Below are positions 1-10,477 of a stretch of 64,000 nucleotides of DNA, piece after piece. The notes beneath the pieces are model-generated. The model was not told the origin of the DNA, ran no database searches, and was given only the letters and a program-made list of their open reading frames with translations. The stretch is from Monoplex corrugatus (taxonomy: Eukaryota > Mollusca > Gastropoda > Littorinimorpha > Ranellidae), in the NCBI GenBank assembly GCA_030674185.1, contig JAPXFY010000026.1, positions 33,283,667-33,347,666 on the forward strand, in the 5' to 3' direction. Made by a program: the position numbers and the translations under genes. Position 1 is the first letter of the stretch. Each line of letters starts with the position of its first letter.

Positions 1-1320
1 TCTTCTTCTTCTTCGCATTCTTTTCTTTCTCGCATTCTTCTTCGCATTCTTCTCTTCTTCTCTTCTTCGCTTCTTCTTCTTCGCATTCTTTCTTCGCATT
101 CTTCTTCGCATTCTTCTTCTTCTTGCATTCTTTTCTTCGATTCTTCTTTTCTTCTTCGCATTCTTCTTCTTTCTTCCTTTCTTCGCATCTTCTTCTTCTT
201 TCGCATTCTTCTTCCTTCTTTCTTCTTTTTCGCTTCTTCTTCTTCTTCTTCATTCTTCTTCTCTTCTTCTTGACTTCTTCTTCTTTCTTTTATTCTTCTT
301 CTTCTATTCTTCTTCTTGATTCTTTTCTTCTGCATTCTTCTTCTTCTTCTTCTTGCATTCTCTTCTTTTCTTCTGATTCTTCTTCTTCTTCTTGATTCTT
401 CTTCTTCTTCTTTCTTCTTTGAATTCTTCTTCTTCTTTTCTCTTCTTCTTTGAATTCTTCTTCTTCTTCTGAATTCTTCTCTTCTTCTTCTTCTTTGAAT
501 TCTTCTTCTTCTTTTGAATTCTTCTTCTTTGATTCTTCTTCTTTGCATTCTTCTTTGAATTCTTCTTTGAATTCTTCTTTGAATTCTTTTTCTTCTTCTT
601 CTTCTTCTTTGAATTCTTTTTGAATTCTTCTTCTTCTTTGAATTCTTCTTCTTTCTTCTTGATTCTTCTTCTTTGAATTCTTCTTCTTTAATTCTTCTTT
701 TCTTGAATTCTTCTTCTTCTTCTTCTTTGAATTCTTCTTCTTTTTCTTCTTTGAATTCTTCTTCTTCTTCTTTGATTTCTTCTTCTTCTTCTTTTTCTTT
801 GAATTCTCTTCTTCTTCTTCTTTCTCTTCTTCTCTTTGAATTCTTCTTCTTCTTTGAATTCTTCTCCTTCTTCTTCTTTGATCTTCTTCTTCTTTTTGAA
901 TCTTCTTCTTTGAATTCTTCTTTGAATTCTTCTTTGAATTCTTCTTTGAATTCTTCTTTGAATTCTTTTTCTTCTTCTTCTTCTTTGAATTCTTGTTTGA
1001 ATTCTTCTTCTTCTTTGGATCTTCTTCTTCTTGAATTCTTCTTCTTCTTTGAAATCTTCTTCTTCTTTGAATTCTTCTTCTTTGAATTCTTCTTCTTCTT
1101 TGAATCTTCTTCTTTGAATCTTTTTCTTCTTCTTCTTTGATTTTTCTTCTTTGGATTCTTCTTCTTCTTCTTCTTTGAATTCTTCTTCTTCTTTGAATTC
1201 TTCTTCTAAATCTTCTTCAAAATCTTCTTCTTACTCGTCTTTGTTTTCTTCTTCTTCTTCTCATCATCCTCATCATCCTCATCTTCCTCTTCCTCCTCCT
1301 CCTCTCTCCTTCATCATCAT
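1..1320. repeat. TTC-rich polypyrimidine microsatellite
   Basis: Nearly pure pyrimidine (TTC)n on the plus strand. It is interspersed first with GCATTC and then with a recurring TTTGAATTC interruption that becomes regular between about 420 and 1200. Serine/phenylalanine/leucine-rich open frames across it are composition artefacts. The mirror-symmetric purine/pyrimidine tract could form triplex (H-) DNA; that is inference from composition only. Confidence 0.95.
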
Positions 1321-1326
1321 CATCCA

Positions 1327-3640
1327 TGTGCTGATGTCATGTAGTGTGACTGAGTCACGTGCTGATGTCATGTTATGTAGTCTGACTGAGCCACGTGCTG
1401 ATATCATGTTATGTAGTCTGACTGAGCCACGTGCTGATGTCATGTTATGTATGTGACTGAGCCACGTGCTGATGTCATGTAGTGTGACTGAGCCACGTGC
1501 TGATGTCATGTCATGTAGTGTGACTGAGCCACGTGCTGATATCATGTCATGTATCTGACTGAGCCACGTGCTGATATCATGTCATGTAGTCTGACTGAGC
1601 CACGTGCTGATGTCATGTCATGTAGTGTGACTGAGCCACGTGCTGATATCATGTCATGTAGTGTGACTGAGTCACGTGCTGATGTCATGTTATGTAGTCT
1701 GACTGTGCCACGTGCTGATATCATGTCATGTAGTGTGACTGAGCCATGTGCTGATGTCATGTCATGTAGTGTGACTGTGCCATGTGCTGATGTCATGTCA
1801 TGTAGTGTGACTGTGCCACGTGCTGATGTCATGTCATGTAGTGTGACTGTGCCACGTGCTGATGTCATGTCATGTAGTGTGACTGAGCCACGTGCTGATG
1901 TCATGTCATGTAGTGTGACTGAGCCACGTGCTGATATCATGTAGTGTGACTGTGCCACGTGCTGATATCATGTCATGTAGTGTGACTGTGCCACGTGCTG
2001 ATATCATGTCATGTAGTGTGACTGTGCCACGTGCTGATGTCATGTCATGTAGTGTGACTGAGCCACGTGCTGATGTCATGTCATGTAGTGTGACTGTGCC
2101 ACGTGCTGATGTCATGTCATGTAGTGTGACTGAGCCACGTGCTGATGTCATGTCATGTAGTGTGACTGTGCCACGTGCTGATATCATGTCATGTAGTGTG
2201 ACTGAGCCACGTGCTGATATCATGTCATGTAGTGTGACTGTGCCACGTGCTGATGTCATGTCATGTAGTGTGACTGAGTCACGTGCTGATATCATGTCAT
2301 GTAGTGTGACTGAGCCACGTGCTGATGTCATGTCATGTAGTGTGACTGAGCCACGTGCTGATGTCATGTCATGTAGTGTGACAGCCACGTACTGATGTCA
2401 TGTCATGTACTGTGAGTGTGCCACGTGCTGATGTCATGTCATGTAGTGTGACTGAGCCACGTGCTGATGTCATGTCATGTAGTGTGACTGAGCCACGTGC
2501 TGATATCATGTCATGTAGTATGACTGTGCCACGTGCTGATGTCATGTAGTGTGACTGTGCCATGTGCTGATGTCATGTAGTGTGACTGTGCCATGTGCTG
2601 ATGTCATGTAGTGTGACTGTGCCACGTGCTGATGTCATGTAGTGTGACTGAGTCACGTGCTGATATCATGTCATGTAGTGTGACTGAGTCACGTGCTGAT
2701 ATCATGTCATGTAGTGTGACTGTGCCACGTGCTGATATCATGTCATGTAGTGTGACTGAGCCACGTGCTGATGTCATGTAGTGTGACTGAGCCACGTGCT
2801 GATATCATGTCATGTAGTGTGACTGAGCCACGTGGTGATGTCATGTCATGTAGTGTGACTGAGCCACGTGCTGATGTCATGTAGTGTGACTGAGCCACGT
2901 GCTGATGTCATGTAGTGTGACTGAGCCACGTGCTGATATCATGTCATGTAGTGTGACTGAGCCACGTGGTGATGTCATGTCATGTAGTGTGACTGAGCCA
3001 CGTGCTGATGTCATGTAGTGTGACTGAGCCACGTGCTGATGTCATATCATGTAGTGTGACTGAGCCACGTGCTGATGTCATGTAGTCTGACTGAGCCACG
3101 TGCTGATATCATGTCATGTAGTGTGACTGAGCCACGTGCTGATATCATGTCATGTAGTGTGACTGAGCCACGTGCTGATGTCATGTAGTGTGACTGAGCC
3201 ACGTGCTGATGTCATGTAGTGTGACTGAGCCACGTGGTGATGTCATGTCATGTAGTGTGACTGAGCCATGTGCTGATGTCGTGTCATGTAGTCTGTGCCA
3301 CGTGCTAATGTCATGTCATGTTGTCTGAGCCACGTGCTGATGTCATGTCATGTAGTCTGACGGAGTCACGTGGTGGTGTCATGTCATGAATCCGACTGAC
3401 TCACGTGCTGATGTCATGTCATCTGACTGAGCCACGTGCCGATGTCCTGTCATATACATTGTAGTCTGATGAGTCAGGTGGTGATGTCACGTCATGTAGT
3501 TTGACTGAGCCACGTGCTGATGCTGTGTCACGTGGTCTGACTGAGCCACGAGCTGATGTCGTGTCACGTGGTCTGACTAAACCACGTGTTGACGCTGTGT
3601 CACGTGGTCTGGTCAGGCCATGTGCTGATGTCACATCATG
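1327..3640. repeat. 36-bp minisatellite with a CACGTG core
   Basis: About 65 tandem units of 36 bp, with a 31-bp variant lacking one CATGT. The unit reads approximately GTGACTGAGCCACGTGCTGA followed by TGTCATGTCATGTAGT. The E-box CACGTG is kept in most units. GTG[A/T]C and GATGTC/GATATC alternatives are the common variants. Units degenerate from about 3290 to 3640. Because 36 is divisible by 3, open frames with a 12-residue period run on both strands; these are not treated as genes. Confidence 0.95.
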
Positions 3641-3804
3641 TAGTTTGGTTTTCCTATGTGTCCGAGTTCCTTCGCTTTCGTTCAGTGATGTGTCTTGTGT
3701 TGGCTTGCCACACTTTTGGTAGCAACAGGCCCTGAGATGGGTAGATAGTTAACTGACAGGGAGAACGTACAGTTTTTATGTAGCAGCTGTCTGTCTCTGC
3801 TTTT

Positions 3805-4430
3805 TCACTTTGAAGCTGTCTCTGTTTTATTCACTTGGAAGCTGTCTCTGTTTTATTCACTTGGAAGCTGTCTCTGTTTTATTCACTTGGAAGCTGTCTC
3901 TGTTTTATTCACTTGGAAGCTGTCTCTGTTTTATTCACTTGGAAGCTGTCTCTGTTTTATTCACTTGGAAGCTGTCTCTGTTTTATTCACTTGGAAGCTG
4001 TCTCTGTTTTATTCACTTGGAAGCTGTCTCTGTTTTATTCACTTGGAAGCTGTCTCTGCTTTATTCACTTGGAAGCTGTCTCTGTTTTATTCACTTGGAA
4101 GCTGTCTCTGTTTTATTCACTTGGAAGCTGTCTCTGTTTTATTCACTTGGAAGCTGTCTCTGTTTTATTCACTTTGAAGCTGTCTCTGTTTTATTCACTT
4201 GGAAGCTGTCTCTGTTTTATTCACTTTGAAGCTGTCTCTGTTTTATTCACTTGGAAGCTGTCTCTGTTTTATTCACTTGGAAGCTGTCTCTGCTTTTTCA
4301 CTTTGAAGCTGTCTCTGTTTTATTCACTTGGAAGCTGTCTCTGTTCTATTCCTGGAAGCTGTCTCTGTTTTATTCACTTTCAAGCTGTCTCTGTTTTATT
4401 CACTTTGAAACTGTTTTATTATTCACTCCT
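3805..4430. repeat. 26-bp satellite, left (homogeneous) block
   Basis: Tandem array with unit GGAAGCTGTCTCTGTTTTAT plus TCACTT, 26 bp. It is very homogeneous from 3835 to about 4260, then gains TTTGAAGC and shortened variants just before the LINE junction at about 4430. The repeated VLFTWKLSLFYSLGSCLCFI-type peptide is an artefact: 26 bp shifts frame each unit, so all three frames give the same peptide. Confidence 0.95.
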
Positions 4431-5163
4431 GTCCGGTCTTCCTGCCTCCACCATTCACATCCTACAGCGCATTCAAAACAATGCTACACACCTTGTACTC
4501 AAAAAGAAAAAAGCTGACCACATATCTCCTCTCCTGGCACAACTTCACTGGCTCCCTGTATCAAAGCGCATACAGTACAATCTAGACACCATGTGCTACA
4601 AAAGCCTCAATAACGCAGCCCCCGATTACCTGTCAAGCCTACTTGAGATCTATGTTCCCTCACGTACCCTCCGCTCTGCCTCCGATCCTCTGACTTTTCG
4701 CTTTCCACGCACTAAGCTCAATACCTATGGTCCACGACCTTCTCTGTTTCTGGTCCGCTCTCCTGGAACAAACTTCCTCTCTCAGTCCGTCAGCAACCTA
4801 CTTTTGTTTCCTTCAAGTCCGCTCTCAAAACTCACCTTTTCTCCTCTGCATAAAATCCTGACCTCACTCAATCCCTCTGCAGCCTGTCTCCACTCGGAGG
4901 GGAATCACATTGTAATATATAATTGTATATAATATGCTCTCTATAATTTTCCATTGCTTTTATTCTTTCTCCCCATTTATAGCCGTGTGCGTGTGTGTGT
5001 GTTTGTGTGTGTGTACGCGCGCGCGCGCGTGTGTGTGTGTGTGCGTGCGTGCGTGCGTGTGTGTGCGTGCGTGCGTGTGTGTGTGTCTGTTTCAGCGCTT
5101 AGATTTGATTTTATCAAGATTTTGCGCTATATAAATATTGTAATTATTATTATTATTATTATT
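4431..5163 (+). mobile_element. LINE-A (L2/CR1-like) 5'-truncated copy 1 inside the 26-bp satellite
   Basis: The sequence matches the 3' end of the two longer LINE-A copies at 48.2-51.2 kb and 53.0-55.1 kb. It covers the C-terminal end of the RT protein (LLAQLHWLPVSKRIQY and SRTLRSASDPLTFRF are visible at about 4530-4700), then a 3' UTR with an internal GT/GC microsatellite (about 4984-5092). The tail is GCGCTATATAAATATTGTAA plus (ATT)n. The satellite is interrupted at ATTCACT on the left and resumes with ATTCACT on the right, so a 7-bp target duplication or microhomology is likely. The coding part is open but severely truncated, so the copy is not autonomous. The GCGCTATATAAAT-type tail is known from L2/CR1-group LINEs. 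Confidence 0.88.
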
Positions 5164-5965
5164 TTTATTCACTTGGAAGCTGTCTCTGTTTATTCACTTG
5201 GAACTGTCTCTGTTTTATTCACTTGGAAGCTGTCTCTGTCTTTTCACTTTGAAGCTGTCTCTGTTTTATTCACTTTGAATCTGTCTCTATTTTATTCACT
5301 TTGAAGCTGTCTTTTTTATTCACTTTGAATCTGTCTCATGTTTTTTCACTTTGAAGCTGTCTCATTTTATTCACTTTGAAGCTGTCTCTGCTTTATTCAC
5401 TTGGAAGCTGTTTCTATTTTATTCACTTTGAATCTGTCTCTATTTTATTCACTTTGAAGCTGTCTCTGTTTTATTCACTTGAATCTGTCTCTATTTATTC
5501 ACTTTGAATCTGTCTCTATTTTATTCACTTGAAGCTGTCTCTATTTTATTCACTTTGAATCTGTCTCTATTTATTCACTTTGAAGTTGTCTCTGTTTTAT
5601 TCACTTTGAAGCTGTCTCTATTTTATTCACTTTGAAGCTGTCTCGTTTTATTCACTTTGAAGTTGTCTCTGTTTTATTCACTTGGAAGCTGTCTCTATTT
5701 TATTCACTTGGAAGCTGTCTCTGTTTTATTCACTTTGAAGTTGTCTCTGTTTTATACACTTGGAAGCTGTCTCTGTTTTATTCACTTTGAAGTTGTCTCT
5801 GTTTTATTCACTTGGAAGCTGTCTCTGTTTTATTCACTTGGAAGCTGTCTCTGTTTTATTCACGTTGAAGCTGTCTCTATTTTATTCACTTGGAAGCTGT
5901 CTCTGTTTTATTCACTTTGAAGCTGTCTCTGTTTTATTCATTTGAAGCTGTCTCTATTTTATTCT
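5164..5965. repeat. 26-bp satellite, right (diverged) block
   Basis: Continuation of the satellite at 3805-4430 on the far side of the LINE-A insertion. Units here are more variable (TTTGAAGC, TTTGAATC, TTGAAGTT, CTATTTTATT). The array ends in unique sequence at about 5965. Confidence 0.93.
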
Positions 5966-6355
5966 CTTTATACGACAGATTTGAAGTGAAAATGTGACAA
6001 GGGGATATTTTGAAGCCAGCTGTTTTGATGCAAGAAAATGTGATTGATTTTATTTGAAGCAGCTAGTGATTTAACCGTTCGGTTATGATCGAGGCGGATT
6101 GCAATGGTACCATAGTGAAACATCGAGATCAGAGAAATGATGAGAACAAACTGCTAAGTCCACCACCATAATCATCAGCAGAGAATGAAGTGGTTTGGTC
6201 ATCTGACCAGAATGGGACCCCATCCGCCAGCTGGTTACACAAGCATATAGCAAACAGATATGTGGATTTGGAGTGAGAGAAAAAACTAAGAAAGGTCTAG
6301 AGTCAACGGTGTAAAGAAGACGTCGACATCACATGGCTTTTCTCCTCCTGAGGCC
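5966..6355 (+). other. Unique sequence with a possible LINE 3' remnant
   Basis: No gene is supported. At about 6180-6260 one frame reads WFGHLTRM followed by GPHPPA. This resembles the RxRWLGH(V)xRM motif near the C-terminus of several non-LTR retrotransposon proteins, so the stretch may be a short LINE relic. Confidence 0.3.
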
Positions 6356-6357
6356 AT

Positions 6358-6486
6358 TCAGCTTGCTGCTATTTCTCTCTCTGCTGTTTCTCTCTGTGCT
6401 GTTTCTCTCTGTGCGTTTCTCTCTCTGCCGTTTCTCTCTCTGCTGTTTCTCTCTGCTATTTCTCTCTCTGCTGTTTCTCTCCATGA
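6358..6486. repeat. Short tandem repeat of TGCTGTTTCTCTC
   Basis: About ten imperfect copies of a 13-bp pyrimidine-rich unit (CTGTTTCTCTCTG/TGCGTTTCTCTC). The leucine/serine-rich frame through it is a repeat artefact. Confidence 0.8.
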
Positions 6487-6570
6487 CACCCATGCTATGC
6501 TGGTACAAACGAACAGGTAGAAGAAGAACGAATGAAGTCTGTGTACCTGTGAATGTGTAGGGACGTACAT

Positions 6571-6572
<2 letters not shown>

Positions 6573-6630
<58 letters not shown>

Positions 6631-6720
6631 TGTGTGTGTGTGTTTGTGTGTGTGGTGTGTGTGGTGGTGTGTGTGTGTGTGTGTGTGTTGTGTGTGTGTG
6701 TATGTGTGTGTGTGTGTGTC
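6573..6720. repeat. (GT)n microsatellite
   Basis: Almost uninterrupted GT dinucleotides with a few TTT, TAT and GGT interruptions, followed by an A/T-rich stretch with a T16 run near 6791. Confidence 0.95.
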
Positions 6721-6849
6721 AAAATGCGTAACTATATTTATTTATGCATGTATGTGCTGTTTGTGCTTATCTCTGTGTGTGTATATTTTGATTTTTTTTT
6801 TTTTTTTGAATTTGTGAACGCTCAGGAATGTTTAGATTAAGAGCCTGAG

Positions 6850-7140
6850 AAATGATGATGATAATGATGATAATGAATGATGATGATGATGACGACGACG
6901 ACGGTGATGACGATAATGATGACGATGACGATGATGATGACGACGAAGACGACGACGACGACGATGATGATGATGATGACGATGACGACGACGACGACGA
7001 CGGTGATGACGACGATGATGATGACGACGACGACGACGATGACGACGACGATGATGATGGTGATGGTGGATGGTGACAATGATGATGACGACGACGACGA
7101 TGACGACGATGATAATGATGGTGACGATGACGACAGCTGA
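6850..7140. repeat. (GAT/GAC)n trinucleotide tract
   Basis: About 290 bp of GAT and GAC triplets, with clusters of CGACGACGACG. Plus-strand frames encode poly-Asp, poly-Met/Thr or poly-(Asp,Gly); minus-strand frames encode poly-His/Arg or poly-Ile/Val. No conserved flanking coding sequence is visible, so it is called a simple repeat and not an acidic protein. Confidence 0.9.
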
Positions 7141-7850
7141 TTGTAAATATTTATGGAACACACAGGACGTGGGCGGAAGATGGACAGAAACTCTGTGTCC
7201 CTTTCTCGCCTTCTTCTGTTGTTTTCTAGCTGACCACTTACCAGAGTAACATCACCATACTGCACACACTGTACAGACATGTCGATAAGAACCAACACTC
7301 CACCACCCGAAGCGGTAACATACATTTCAATGAAAACAAACGCCTCGAGACTTGAAGACCTTAGTCTGACTTCTTTCTTGTTCAATGTGTGTTAACAGAT
7401 GAGGACAAATTTATATCTATCTGATACAAAGTTTGTGTTGTTCCCGTTTTCTTCATAGAGACACGTGTTTCCTTATGTTGACAAAGATAAAGTAATGTTT
7501 TTTTCTTGAATACCTTGAATGGAAACAGCAATATAAATGAATGACACTGAACATGACCTGTTTCTTCTCTTTAAAAGCGCTTGTTTTTGTGTGAAGTTGA
7601 AGACCTCTTTCTTCATTGATAAGAACTGGAAGTAAATTAACAAACAAACAAAGGAACGAACAAACGAAAAAACAACCAAACAAAGAAAGAAACAAAGGAG
7701 TTGTATTGCAACACATCTCTATTCAAGCGGTGATTGTGATCGTGGTGGTGGAACGGAAGCATTGGTTTCAAGAGGTGTGTAGTGTTCATGACACTTGAGG
7801 TAATCATGTCACTTTAAGCAAGATGTGTGGTTATCCATGACAGTGTCACA
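7141..7850. other. Gene-free unique sequence
   Basis: No domain-bearing frame, RNA gene or named repeat recognised. The region is A/T-rich around 7600-7700 (AAC/AAA runs). Confidence 0.6.
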
Positions 7851-10477
7851 GGTGTGTGTGGTATTCATGCACTGTGATCAGCTTGTGTGGTATTCATGAC
7901 ACTGTGATCAAGTTGTGTGGTATTCATGACACTGTGACCAGGCTGTGTGGTATTCATGACACTGTGACCAGGCTGTGTGGTATTCATGGCACTGTGATCA
8001 GGTTGTGTGGTATTCATGGCACTGTGATCAAGTTGTGTGGTATTCATGACACTGTGATCAGGTTGTGTGGTATTCATGGCACTGTGACCAGGTTGTGTGG
8101 TATTCATGGCACTGTGATCAGGTTGTGTGGTATTCATGGCACTGTGATCAGGTTGTGTGGTATTCATGACACTGTGATCAGGTTGTGTGGTATTCATGGC
8201 ACTGTGATCAGGTTGTGTGGTATTCATGACACTGTGACCAGGTGTGTGGTATTCATGACACTGTGATCAGGTTGTGTGGTATTCATGACACTGTGATCAG
8301 GTTGTGTGGTATTCATGGCACTGTGATCAGGTTGTGTGGTATTCATGACACTGTGATCAGGTTGTGTGGTATTCATGTGACACTGTGACCAGGCTGTGTG
8401 ATATTCATGGCACTGTGATCAGGTTGTGTGGTATTCATGGGCACTGTGATCAGGTTGTGTGGTATTCATGACACTGTGATCAGGTTGTGTGGTATTCATG
8501 GCACTGTGACCAGGCTGTGTGGTATTCATGAGCACTGTGATCAGGTTGTGTGGTATTCATGGCACTGTGATCAGGTTGTGTGGTATTCATGACACTGTGC
8601 CAGCTTGTGTGGTATTCATGACACTGTGATCAGGTGCGTGGTATTCATGACACTGTGATCAGGTTGTGTGGTATTCATGACACTGTGATCAGGTTGTGTG
8701 ATATTCATGGCACTGAGACCAGGCTGTGTGGTATTCATGGCACTGTGATCAGGTGTGTGGTATTCATGGAACTGTGATCAGGTTGTGTGGTATTCATGGC
8801 ACTGTCAGCAGGCTGTGTGGTATTCATTGGCACTGTCAGCAGGCTGTGTGGTATTCATGCACTGTGACCAGCTGTGTGGTATTCATGGACACTGTGACCA
8901 GGCTGTGTGGTATTCATGGCACTGTCAGCAGGCTGTGTGATATTCATGGCACTTCAGCAGGCTGTGTGGTATTCATGACACTGTCACTGGCTGTGTGGTA
9001 TTCATGGCACTGTGACCAGGCTGTGTGGTATTCATGGCACTGTCAGCAGGCTGTGTGGTATTCATGGCACTGTGACCAGGCTGTGTGGTATTCATGACAT
9101 ATGACCAGGCTGTGTGGTATTCATGGCACTGTCAGCAGGCTGTGTGGTATTCATGCACTGTCAGCAGGCTGTGTGGTATTCATGACACTGTGACCAGGCT
9201 GTGTGGTATTCATGGCACTGTGACCAGGCTGTGTGGTATTCATGACAATGTACCAGGCTGTGTGGTATTCATGGCACTGTCAGCAGGCTGTGTGGTATTC
9301 ATGGCACTGTCAGCAGGCTGTGTGGTATTCATGGCACTGTGACAGGTTGTGTGGTATTCATGGTACTGTGACCAGCTGTGTGGTATTCATGCCCTGTGAC
9401 CAGGCTGTGTGGTATTCATGGCACTGTCAGCATGCTGTGTGGTATTCGTGGCACTGTCAGCAAGCTGTGTGGTATTCATGGCACTGTGACCAGGCTGTGT
9501 GGTATTCATGGCATAGTCAGCAGGTGTGTGGTATTCATGACACTGTGACCAGGCTGTGTGGTATTCATGACATTGTGACCAGGCTGTGTGGTATTCATGG
9601 CACTGTCAGCAGGCTGTGTGGTATCATGTCACTGTCAGCAGGCTGTGTGGTATTCATGGCACTGTGACCAGGCTGTGTGGTATTCATGGCACTGTGACCA
9701 GGCTGTGTGGTATTCATGACAATGTGACCAGGCTGTGTGGTATTCATGACATGTGACCAGGCTGTGTGGTATTCATGACACTGTGATCAGCTTGTGTGGT
9801 ATTCATGACACTGTGACCAGGCTGTGTGGTATTCATGCACTGTCAGCAGGCTGTGTGGTATTCATGGCACTGTGATCAGGTTGTGTGGTATTCATGCATG
9901 TGACCAGGCTGTGTGGTATTCATGACACTGTGACCAGGCTGTGTGGTATTCATGACATTGTGACCAGGCTGTGTGGTATTCATGACACTGTGACCAGGCT
10001 GTGTGGTATTCATGACACTGTGACCAGGCTGTGTGGTATTCATGACACTGTGTGGTATTCATGACAATGTGACCAGGCTGTGTGGTATTCATGGCACTGT
10101 GAGCAGGCTGTGTGGTATTCATGACACTGTGAGCAGGCTGTGTGGTATTCATGACACTGTGAGCAGGCTGTGTGGTATTCATGGCACTGTGAGCAGGCTG
10201 TGTGGTATTCATGACACTGTGACCAGGCTGTGTGGTATTCATGACACTGTGAGCAGGCTGTGTGGTATTCATGACACTGTGACCAGGCTGTGTGGTATTC
10301 ATGGCACTGTGAGCAGGCTGTGTGGTATTCATGGCACTGTGAGCAGGCTGTGTGGTATTCATGACACTGTGACCAGGCTGTGTGGTATTCATGACACTGT
10401 GACCAGGCTGTGTGGTATTCATGGCACTGTGAGCAGGCTGTGTGGTATTCATGGCACTGTCAGCAGGCTGTGTAGTA
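7851..10477. repeat. 30-bp minisatellite, left block
   Basis: About 85 units of GTGTGGTATTCATGACACTG plus TGACCAGGCT, 30 bp. Variants are zoned: GTGATCAGGTT dominates at 7860-8780, GTCAGCAGGCT is mixed in at about 8800-9700, and GTGAGCAGGCT/GTGACCAGGCT dominate at 10060-10470. Such zoning is expected from local unequal exchange. The period is a multiple of 3, which gives long NTTQPGHSVM-type frames on the minus strand and CGIHDTVTRL-type frames on the plus strand; neither is a gene. Confidence 0.95.

Noticed and set aside
1279..2563. Long overlapping frames on both strands with 12-residue repeats (SCSVTEPRADVM / LHDMTSARGSVT)
   Set aside because: Generated by a 36-bp tandem repeat lacking stops in several frames; no start context, no non-repetitive domain.
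3810..4517. Repeated VLFTWKLSLFYSLGSCL-type protein
   Set aside because: 26-bp satellite read through all frames; the 365-codon frame only continues because it enters a LINE-A fragment.
6837..7161. Acidic poly-Asp or basic poly-His/Arg protein
   Set aside because: Pure GAT/GAC trinucleotide tract with no flanking conserved coding sequence.
9892..10452. MNTTQPxHS repeat protein on the minus strand
   Set aside because: Frame artefact of the 30-bp minisatellite.
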